5,012 nucleotides of DNA from Actinomycetota bacterium (lineage in GTDB: Bacteria; Actinomycetota; Thermoleophilia; Gaiellales; Gaiellaceae), in assembly GCA_013821525.1 (NCBI GenBank), contig JACDGR010000014.1:16880-21891 (forward strand). Reading direction: 5' to 3'. The number at the start of each line of letters is the position of its first letter. Positions within the stretch are counted from its first letter, which is position 1. This document shows, in pieces, positions 1-5,012 of the stretch. The notes below the pieces were generated by a model. That model ran no database searches and was not told where the DNA came from. It saw only the letters and a program-made list of their open reading frames with translations. The position numbers and the translations under genes were made by a program.

Positions 1-1294
1 GCGTCGCGCGACGCTCGCGCAACTCTCGCGAGACCACCACGGCGTCGGCGCGGGGCAGTTGACGGATCACCCTGGCGTCGTTGAGGGAGCCGGTCCCGAA
101 CCGCAGCTTCGCGAGGTCGACGAGCGGCCCAACGACCCGGCGATGCCCGAGGAACGAGATGATCGGGCGGTCGTCGATCGTCCGCGCGCCGGGCTTCGTC
201 AGCCGGTCGAGCGCCTTGACCGCCGCAAGGTTCGTGCCGGGCTCAGGGGTACGCGCGACGTCGACCCGGTGTGATTGCTGGACGAGGCCCGCCCCGACCG
301 CGAGCAGCAACAGGACGGCGCCGGCGCGCGCCGCGTGGGCGGGCAGGCGATGCACGGCGCGGCCGATCGTTGCTCCAGCAGCGATCGCGAGTGTGAACGG
401 GAAGACGATCAGGTGGTTATCGTGAAGCGGCGCGTGCAGGAAGAGAAAGACGACGCCGAGGCCGACCCAGCTCCACAGCGGCCAGACGTGCAGGGGCCTC
501 CGCAGCACCAAGAACACAACCGCTAGCGCGAGGGCCACGCACGCGAGCACGAAGAAGGGAGTGCCGTGCGGGATCTGGTCGAGGATCTGGCGGTGCGGAT
601 GCTGCATGACCGCCGGTGCCGAGCGCGCCTGCTCGTGGTAGGTGACTCCGCTCGACCAGAGCGGACGGATGGCGTGCCGATGCGCGATCGCGATCGCGAC
701 GACGACGATCGCGAAGCCCGCGAGCGCCGGGACGACCCGCCGCCGCGTCAGGAGAACGGCCAGCACCGGCAGCGCAGTGACCGCCGTCAGCTTCACCGAA
801 AGTGCCGCGCCGAAGAGCGCTCCGGCGAGCACGCCCATCACCGGCCCGCCGAGCGTCGCGATGCCGAGCGAGACGACAGTCAGTGCGAGGGCGGGAGTGT
901 CGGCAATCACCTGGACGCCGAAGAGGTCGAGCGGAGGGGCGATCACCAGGAACGCCGCTACGAGCAACCCCCCGACCGCGCCGCCGTACCGCCGACCGAC
1001 GAGGTACCCGCCGAAGGTGCCGAGGACCGTCACGCCGAGAAGACCCTCGCGCACCGGGGCGACGCCGATACCCGTCACGTAGGACAGCCCGCGCAGCAGG
1101 TCGTAGAACCCCGGGAACTGGGCGGCGAAGACGTCAGAGCCGAGTCTCTGGCCGTGCCGGAGCGCGTCGAGGGCGGCCAGGTAGACGCCCTCGTCGTAGT
1201 TTGTGGCGCTGTGGAGCAGGCGGCTCAAGAGCAGCGCGTGCGCAACGAGGATCCCGGCGAGCAATGCCATCTCGAGGGAACGGGCCTTGATCAC
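1..1294 (-). CDS. GT-C superfamily (ArnT/PMT-like, GT39/GT83-type) membrane glycosyltransferase, 3' end outside window
   Basis: Reading the minus strand from GTG at 1294 gives about 431 codons without a stop, running off the left edge. Seen: a short basic N-terminus, a first membrane helix (about residues 9-27), then an outer loop with the motif NYDEGVYL (residues about 32-39) followed by QFPGFY (about 59-64). This Asp-Glu loop and the Q-x-P motif are typical of ArnT/PMT-like enzymes, which transfer a sugar from a polyprenyl-phosphate donor on the outer face of the membrane. Roughly ten hydrophobic segments follow up to about residue 338, including the loop motif LHDNHLI (about 289-295) between helices. 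The last ~90 residues are a soluble domain with DDRPIISFLG (about 373-382). An in-frame TAG at 1307-1309 limits the start to GTG 1294 or ATG 1270; GTG is preferred because it keeps basic residues ahead of the first helix. Neither has a clear ribosome binding site. Acceptor and sugar are unknown. Confidence 0.86.
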   Translation of the reverse strand, partial: MIKARSLEMALLAGILVAHALLLSRLLHSATNYDEGVYLAALDALRHGQRLGSDVFAAQFPGFYDLLRGLSYVTGIGVAPVREGLLGVTVLGTFGGYLVGRRYGGAVGGLLVAAFLVIAPPLDLFGVQVIADTPALALTVVSLGIATLGGPVMGVLAGALFGAALSVKLTAVTALPVLAVLLTRRRVVPALAGFAIVVVAIAIAHRHAIRPLWSSGVTYHEQARSAPAVMQHPHRQILDQIPHGTPFFVLACVALALAVVFLVLRRPLHVWPLWSWVGLGVVFLFLHAPLHDNHLIVFPFTLAIAAGATIGRAVHRLPAHAARAGAVLLLLAVGAGLVQQSHRVDVARTPEPGTNLAAVKALDRLTKPGARTIDDRPIISFLGHRRVVGPLVDLAKLRFGTGSLNDARVIRQLPRADAVVVSRELRERRAT

Positions 1295-1318
1295 CGGGCG
1301 AGCGTACTATCGAGCGCC
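1295..1318. promoter_or_regulatory. Divergent intergenic gap with candidate bidirectional -10 element
   Basis: Only 24 bases separate the two divergent starts. In this GC-rich surrounding, the one AT-rich patch reads TACTAT on the plus strand (1305-1310), fitting the TAnnnT pattern of sigma-70-type -10 elements. On the minus strand the overlapping bases read GATAGT (1311 down to 1306), four of six matches to TATAAT. The distances are 8 bases to GTG 1319 and 11 bases to GTG 1294, so transcripts from either would be leaderless or nearly so. No convincing -35 hexamer is seen at the usual spacing, and no Shine-Dalgarno sequence precedes GTG 1319. If the minus-strand gene instead starts at ATG 1270, its leader would be about 25 bases longer. 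Inference from sequence alone. Confidence 0.45.
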
Positions 1319-2413
1319 GTGGCCGCCCTTCGCATCCTCTTTTTCGCTTCGCTCCTGCTGCTCGCCTGGACGCACGTGCTCTACCCGCTGTTCGCAGCCC
1401 TCCTCGCTCGCGCGCTGCCCCGCCGCGTCGAGCAGGCCGACATCGAGCCGACTGTCGCCGTGATCGTCACTGCCTACAACGAGGAAGATGTGATCGCACG
1501 ACGGCTCGAGAACCTGCTCGAGCTCGACTATCCCGCCGGACAGCGCCAGATCGTCGTCACCTCGGACGCCTCGACCGATCGCACCGAGGAGATCGCCCTC
1601 TCCTTCGACGGAGTGCAGGTGATCTCGAACCCGCGTGGCGGCAAGGTGGCCGCGCAGAATGCTGCCGTGCGTCAGACCGAAGGCGAGATCCTGGCATTCT
1701 CCGATGCGAACGCGACGTGGTCGCCCGACGCCTTGCGCAAGCTCGTGCGCAGCTTCGCGGATCCCGACGTCGCCTACGTCTGCGGACGGCTGAACATCCT
1801 CGATGCGGAAGGCTCGAACCAGGAAGGTGTCTACTGGCGCTACGAGATGATCCAGCGCAGCGCCGAGTCCACGCTCGGGTCGGTGACGGGCGGCAACGGC
1901 TCGATCTACGCCGTGCGCCGGGCGGACTACGTCGAGGTCGACCCGCGCTTCGGTCATGACCTCTCGCTGCCGTACGTGATGGTTCAACGCGGCCGCCGCG
2001 CTGTCTACGACCCGGACGCTCGCGCGTGGGAGAAGCCGACGCCGACGAACGAGACCGAGTACCGCCGCAAGGTCCGCATGTTCGAGCACTGCTGGCTGAT
2101 CGTGCTGCGCGGCAAGATGCTGCGCCGCCTGGGCCCGCTCTACACGCTCGAGATCATCTCGCACAGATTGCTTCGCTACGGCTCGGGGATGCTGCACGTC
2201 GTCCTGCTCGCCACCTCGATTGCGCTCATCGCGCACGGGTGGATCTACGACGTCGTCCTGGCGGGCCAGCTGGGGCTCGCGGCGGCGGCGGTCGCCGGCG
2301 TCAGGATCGCGCGCTACTACACGCTGGTCACGCTCGCGACCATCGTCGCGCTCTGGAACTACGTGCGTCGCGGCGTGCCGGCGACGTGGGAGCTTGCGGA
2401 GGGGCCGAGGTGA
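1319..2413 (+). CDS. Membrane-anchored family 2 glycosyltransferase (COG1215-like)
   Basis: A 364-residue protein. An N-terminal membrane helix (about 4-29) precedes a GT-A catalytic domain (about 44-260), then two or more C-terminal hydrophobic segments (about 291-328 and 333-348). Visible GT2 marks: VIVTAYNEE (48-56), SDASTDRT (82-89) for nucleotide-sugar binding, FSDANATW (127-134) as the metal-binding DxD-type motif (Asp129), GGNGSIYAVRR (191-201), HDLSLP (213-218) at the place of the general-base acid, and EYRRKVRM (247-254) where processive synthases carry QxxRW. The family transfers a sugar from a nucleotide donor at the cytoplasmic face; absence of QxxRW suggests a non-processive enzyme. 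The GTG at 1319 is chosen because it sits just before the membrane helix and no ATG lies nearby. The open frame continues upstream to 566, but that part is antisense to the GT-C gene and is not membrane-like. The stop overlaps the next start by four bases. Donor and acceptor unknown. Confidence 0.93.
   Translation: MAALRILFFASLLLLAWTHVLYPLFAALLARALPRRVEQADIEPTVAVIVTAYNEEDVIARRLENLLELDYPAGQRQIVVTSDASTDRTEEIALSFDGVQVISNPRGGKVAAQNAAVRQTEGEILAFSDANATWSPDALRKLVRSFADPDVAYVCGRLNILDAEGSNQEGVYWRYEMIQRSAESTLGSVTGGNGSIYAVRRADYVEVDPRFGHDLSLPYVMVQRGRRAVYDPDARAWEKPTPTNETEYRRKVRMFEHCWLIVLRGKMLRRLGPLYTLEIISHRLLRYGSGMLHVVLLATSIALIAHGWIYDVVLAGQLGLAAAAVAGVRIARYYTLVTLATIVALWNYVRRGVPATWELAEGPR
2398..2404 (+). promoter_or_regulatory. 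Shine-Dalgarno sequence for the sugar phosphotransferase
   Basis: GGAGGGG lies inside the end of the GT2 gene, five bases before GTG 2410 (seven from the end of GGAGG). It is the best ribosome binding site in the window and fixes the start of the sugar transferase at the GTGA overlap, far downstream of the in-frame ATG at 2026, which lies in the GT2 coding region. Confidence 0.75.
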
Positions 2414-2994
2414 ACCGGGGGCTCGACGTCGCGATCGCGGGTCTCGGGCTCGTGCTCTCGAGCCCGGTGCTCGCCGCGGGTGCGCTCGCAGTCAAGCTCG
2501 AGGGCAGTGGGCCAGTCCTCTACCGCCAGCTCCGTGTGGGGAAGGACGGCGTCGATTTCGAGCTTCTGAAGCTGCGCACGATGGTCGTCGGCGCGGAGAC
2601 TCAGGGGGCCGGGTTCGCTGTCGACAAGGGCGATTCGCGCATCACGAAGACTGGCCGGCTGCTGCGTCGGCTCAGTGTCGACGAGCTCCCGCAACTCTGG
2701 AACGTCGTACGCGGCGACATGTCGGTGATCGGCCCGCGGCCGACCCTGCGCTACCAGGTCGACGCCTATGACGACGAGCAATTGCACCGGCTCGACGTGA
2801 AGCCGGGGATCACGGGCTGGGCTCAGATCCATGGCCGCGCCGCGCTCCCGTGGGCCGAGCGGATCGAGCTCGACCTCTGGTACGTACGCCACCACGACTG
2901 GAAGACCGATCTCCTGATCCTCCTCCGCACCCCGCTCGCGCTCTTCGGCGGGACGTACAAGGGTAGAAGCGGCGGTTGGCAGCAACCCTCCTAG
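2410..2994 (+). CDS. Monotopic polyprenyl-phosphate sugar phosphotransferase (PglC/WcaJ-type, bacterial sugar transferase family)
   Basis: A 194-residue protein, the size of the minimal PglC-like catalytic unit without the extra N-terminal helices of WcaJ/WbaP. It moves a sugar 1-phosphate from a nucleotide sugar to polyprenyl phosphate at the cytoplasmic face, the first membrane step of many glycan pathways. In order: NRGLDVAIAG (2-11) leading a hydrophobic re-entrant helix with the helix-breaking Ser18-Pro19; GSGPVLYRQLRVGKDG (32-47); LLKLRTM (52-58); the catalytic Asp91-Glu92 in SVDELPQLWN (89-98); GDMSVIGPRP (102-111), with the PRP signature; KPGITGWAQIHGR (131-143); and ELDLWYVRHHDWKTD (153-167). 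All key residues are present. It overlaps the GT2 stop by four bases (GTGA), so the two are very likely co-transcribed and translationally coupled. The sugar substrate cannot be told from sequence; initiation of an exopolysaccharide or glycoprotein glycan is inferred. Confidence 0.95.
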   Translation: MNRGLDVAIAGLGLVLSSPVLAAGALAVKLEGSGPVLYRQLRVGKDGVDFELLKLRTMVVGAETQGAGFAVDKGDSRITKTGRLLRRLSVDELPQLWNVVRGDMSVIGPRPTLRYQVDAYDDEQLHRLDVKPGITGWAQIHGRAALPWAERIELDLWYVRHHDWKTDLLILLRTPLALFGGTYKGRSGGWQQPS

Positions 2995-3027
2995 CCTCTC
3001 CCTAACCGTGCCTTCATGACCCGGCGA

Positions 3028-3033
3028 TACCCT
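3028..3033 (+). promoter_or_regulatory. Candidate -10 element for a leaderless ATP-grasp transcript
   Basis: TACCCT fits TAnnnT and ends eight bases before GTG 3042, exactly the spacing seen for TACTAT before GTG 1319. It lies in the only real gap (2995-3041) of the plus-strand gene run. No good -35 is seen and the hexamer is GC-rich, so this is weak on its own. If real, the ATP-grasp and lipoprotein genes could be expressed separately from the two upstream genes; otherwise they are read through from 1319. Confidence 0.3.
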
Positions 3034-3041
3034 CCGGGGCT

Positions 3042-4031
3042 GTGACCGTCGTCCTGTTCACGTGTGCCGGCCAGCGGGTCGACATCGTCACGGCATTCGC
3101 CCGTGCAGGCGCGACCACGATTGCCACCGATGCGGACCGGTTGGCACCCTCGCTCTACTACGCAGACCAGCGCGCCCTCGTGCCGCGGGTCGACCACCCC
3201 GGGTACATCGACGCGCTGCGTGAGCTCGTCGAGCTGCACGACGTTCGGCTGATCGTGCCGCTCACCGACCTCGACCACCTCCAGCTCGCCGTGGCGCGCG
3301 ACGACCTCGGCGATGCCGTCGTGCTCGTGCCGAGCGCCGACACGATTGCCAAGTGCTCCGACAAGTACCTCGCACATCAGTTCTTCGACGCGAACGGCAT
3401 CGGTTCGCCCCCGACCTGGCTCCCCGGCGAGCTCTCGGACCTCCGCTACCCGGTGCTCGTGAAGGCGCGCAAGGGTTTCGGCTCGCGGCACATCTACCGC
3501 GCCGAGAACGCCGCGGATCTCGAGTTCTTCCTCGCGCACACGTCTGCTGAGTCGATGATCCAGGCGCTGTGCGCAGGCGTCGAGTTCTCGATCGACGTGT
3601 TCTGCGACCTCGACAGCCGCTGCCTCGCAGCCATTCCGCGCACGATGATCGAGTCCAAGGGTGGCGAGTCGATCAAGGGCATGACGATCAAGGATCCCGA
3701 CCTGATCGCATTCGCGTGCAAGGTTGCGGAGGCGCTCGAGATCATCGGCCCTGCGAACGTGCAGTGCTTCCGCGAGCCTGATGGGCAGCTTCAGGTGACC
3801 GACGTGAACCCGCGGTTCGGCGGCGGCTTCCCGTTGCCGACTGCAGCCGGCTCGCGCTATCCCGAGCTCGCATTGGCGATCGCGAACGGTGAGCGCCCGG
3901 AGCCTCGGTTCGGCGAGTTCCGCGAGGGAGTCGTGATGACGCGGTTCTTCTCGCACGTGATCCTCGAGGAGCGGGACGGCACCCTCGAGCCCGTCCGCGA
4001 ACAGCCGGAGGCGGTGCCGGAACAGGCGTGA
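3042..4031 (+). CDS. CarB-like ATP-grasp ligase
   Basis: A 329-residue protein with the layout of stand-alone carbamoyl-phosphate-synthase-like ATP-grasp enzymes. An N-terminal pre-ATP-grasp Rossmann-like domain (about 1-100) starts TVVLFTCAGQRVD and contains IVPLTDLD (71-78). The ATP-grasp fold follows: SDKYLAHQFF (106-115), the ATP-binding lysine and glycine-rich loop in VKARKGFGSRHIYR (140-153), GVEFSIDVF (179-187), and the Mg2+-binding signature D254-x-N256-P-R258 in DVNPRFGGGFP. Family knowledge: such enzymes activate a carboxylate as acyl phosphate and join it to an amine, thiol or other nucleophile in the cytoplasm. Substrates cannot be read here. The glycosyltransferase genes before it suggest, as inference, a role in making or decorating a sugar. 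GTG 3042 is chosen because the Rossmann strand begins directly after it; only a weak GGGG (3036-3039) precedes it. The stop overlaps the next start (GTGA). The acidic, proline-containing tail (about 309-329) looks unstructured. Confidence 0.92.
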   Translation: MTVVLFTCAGQRVDIVTAFARAGATTIATDADRLAPSLYYADQRALVPRVDHPGYIDALRELVELHDVRLIVPLTDLDHLQLAVARDDLGDAVVLVPSADTIAKCSDKYLAHQFFDANGIGSPPTWLPGELSDLRYPVLVKARKGFGSRHIYRAENAADLEFFLAHTSAESMIQALCAGVEFSIDVFCDLDSRCLAAIPRTMIESKGGESIKGMTIKDPDLIAFACKVAEALEIIGPANVQCFREPDGQLQVTDVNPRFGGGFPLPTAAGSRYPELALAIANGERPEPRFGEFREGVVMTRFFSHVILEERDGTLEPVREQPEAVPEQA

Positions 4032-5012
4032 GGGGCTTCGTGCTCGCCCTCTGCGGAGTGGTGCTCCTGGCCGGCTGCGGCTCCCGGCGCGACGCTGCAC
4101 CCGCCACGACCACGACCCTTGCGGAGACCCCGGTCGTGACGACACGCAAGCCCTCGAGGCCCGCTGCCCCCGATCTGCCGACCCGGCACCGCGCAGCTGC
4201 TGTCCAGGTGACCGTCGTCGACGGCGACACCAACACGCGGATTCGTGGCGCCCGCGTGACGATCGGTCGTCGCGCTCGCCGCAGCAACGCGAAGGGCATC
4301 GCACGCGTAAAGCTCGCCCACCGCGCCGCGCTCGTCACGGTCGCCGCGAAGCCGGGCTACACCGCGCGCTCGGTGCGATTGTCCTTCCGCACACATCCGA
4401 AGTCGACGATCAGGATCTATCGCCGTTCGCTGCAGTGGGCCATGTACGGAGCCGACCCGGCGCGTTCGCAGTCGCAAGCCGGCCTTCGCGTGCGGCCGCC
4501 GTTTCGGGTCATCTGGTCGCGGGGCCTCGGCACGCTGATCGAGTTCCCCGCCGTCGTGCAGGACGGCGTCGCGTACATCGCAAACGCGAAGGGAACGGTG
4601 CGCGCGCTCGACATGCGGAACGGCCGCGTGATCTGGCGACACGACACACCGCACGGGAAGATGGCTGCGTCGCCCGCGGTCTGGGGAGACCAGGTGATCG
4701 CGCACGGCATGGACGGACACATCTGGGTGCTGCGGCGCTCTGACGGCAAGCTGCTCTGGCACTACACGGTCGGGTCCCCGGTCGAGTCGTCGCCGGTGAT
4801 CGTGCGCGGCGCCGACGTGTTCGGCGCCTGGAACGGGACGATCACGGCACTCGACCTGCGCACGCACGAGGTGCGTTGGCAGCGTGGCGGCGGCGGGTGC
4901 AAGATCACCTCGTCCGCCGCGCTCTCGGGCTCGACGCTCTACATCGGCGACTACTGCAGCAGGCTGCTCGCACTGAACGCGCGATCCGGCGCCTTGCGGT
5001 GGTCGCGGAGCG
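4028..5012 (+). CDS. Secreted lipoprotein with regulatory-like beta-sandwich and PQQ-type beta-propeller, 3' end outside window
   Basis: From GTG 4028 the frame stays open to the right edge (328 full codons). A lipoprotein signal peptide is clear: Arg2, hydrophobic core 4-15, lipobox LAGC at 14-17 with Cys17 as lipidation site. A Thr/Pro-rich linker follows (about 25-52), then a domain at about 58-131 resembling carboxypeptidase-regulatory-like folds (VVDGDTNTRIRGARVTI, SNAKGIARVKL, AAKPGY). The propeller opens with QWAMYGADPARSQ (136-148) and shows four blades at about 172-206, 211-246, 252-286 and 293-328. Each blade has a hydrophobic strand start, a Gly/Asp turn, an ALD/VLR/ALN-type strand and a conserved Trp (203, 244, 284, 325; period 40-41). 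Several blades are expected beyond the window. Such propellers usually bind proteins or ligands at the cell surface; none of the sequence proves that PQQ is bound. Cys290 and Cys310 could pair. It is coupled to the ATP-grasp gene by a GTGA overlap, with only a weak AGG (4024-4026) before it. Confidence 0.88.
   Translation, partial: MRGFVLALCGVVLLAGCGSRRDAAPATTTTLAETPVVTTRKPSRPAAPDLPTRHRAAAVQVTVVDGDTNTRIRGARVTIGRRARRSNAKGIARVKLAHRAALVTVAAKPGYTARSVRLSFRTHPKSTIRIYRRSLQWAMYGADPARSQSQAGLRVRPPFRVIWSRGLGTLIEFPAVVQDGVAYIANAKGTVRALDMRNGRVIWRHDTPHGKMAASPAVWGDQVIAHGMDGHIWVLRRSDGKLLWHYTVGSPVESSPVIVRGADVFGAWNGTITALDLRTHEVRWQRGGGGCKITSSAALSGSTLYIGDYCSRLLALNARSGALRWSRS

Noticed and set aside
566..1318. N-terminal ~250-residue extension of the GT2 protein
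   Set aside because: It is antisense to the GT-C gene, has Arg/Glu/Asp-rich low-complexity composition, and ends exactly where a typical GT2 membrane anchor begins.
1307..2236. Minus-strand open frame of 309 codons opposite GT2
   Set aside because: It is a shadow of the GT2 gene with no recognisable domain and a start next to nothing resembling a promoter.
2026..2409. Extension of the sugar phosphotransferase to an ATG at 2026
   Set aside because: This stretch is GT2 coding sequence in another frame. The family's N-terminus begins at GTG 2410, which has a good ribosome binding site.
3020..3038. Possible terminator hairpin between the phosphotransferase and ATP-grasp genes
   Set aside because: CCCGG (3020-3024) and CCGGG (3034-3038) can pair, but the stem is only five base pairs with a nine-base loop and there is no T-run after it.
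2991..4304. Minus-strand open frame of 437 codons
   Set aside because: It lies opposite the well-supported ATP-grasp and lipoprotein genes, and its translation is Arg/His/Glu-rich with no motif; long antisense frames are normal in high-GC DNA.
3857..4867. Minus-strand open frame of 336 codons opposite the lipoprotein
   Set aside because: It is antisense to the lipoprotein, whose signal peptide and four regular propeller blades are clear; the minus translation shows no repeat or motif.
1..5012. Search for tRNA, rRNA, CRISPR, insertion-sequence ends or phage genes
   Set aside because: The window is almost fully covered by five ordinary coding regions, and no spaced direct repeats, terminal inverted repeats, transposase motifs or RNA-like folds were seen by eye.

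Overview
The window looks like chromosomal DNA of a high-GC (roughly two-thirds G+C) actinobacterium-like organism. The codon third positions are strongly G/C, GTG starts are favoured, overlaps are tight, and protein style (Ala/Arg/Val-rich enzymes, Thr/Pro-rich lipoprotein linker) recalls Thermoleophilia (Solirubrobacterales/Gaiellales). That placement is an impression from style; no marker gene is present to confirm it.

Layout. Positions 1-1294, minus strand: a multi-pass GT-C type (ArnT/PMT-like) glycosyltransferase whose C-terminus runs off the left edge. A 24-base divergent gap (1295-1318) follows, holding one AT-rich patch that could act as a -10 element in both directions. Positions 1319-4031 and onward, plus strand, hold four co-directional genes: a membrane-anchored family 2 glycosyltransferase (1319-2413), a small monotopic polyprenyl-phosphate sugar phosphotransferase of the PglC/WcaJ catalytic-domain family (2410-2994), a CarB-like ATP-grasp ligase (3042-4031), and a lipoprotein with a PQQ-type beta-propeller (4028 to the right edge, incomplete). 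Two of the junctions are 4-base GTGA stop/start overlaps (2410-2413 and 4028-4031). The only gap in the run is 47 bases (2995-3041), where a second -10-like element sits the same distance from a GTG as at 1319.

How the genes may work together. The phosphotransferase would load the first sugar phosphate onto a polyprenyl phosphate at the inner face of the membrane. The GT2 enzyme would extend the lipid-linked sugar, and the GT-C enzyme would use a polyprenyl-linked donor on the outer face. The ATP-grasp enzyme would join a carboxylate to an amine or similar nucleophile, possibly to make or decorate a glycan building block. The lipoprotein would act outside the membrane as a scaffold or binding protein. 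The first three roles follow from the families; the link to the last two is inference from gene order. No RNA gene, mobile element, CRISPR array or convincing terminator was seen, and no stretch over 300 bases lacks a gene.
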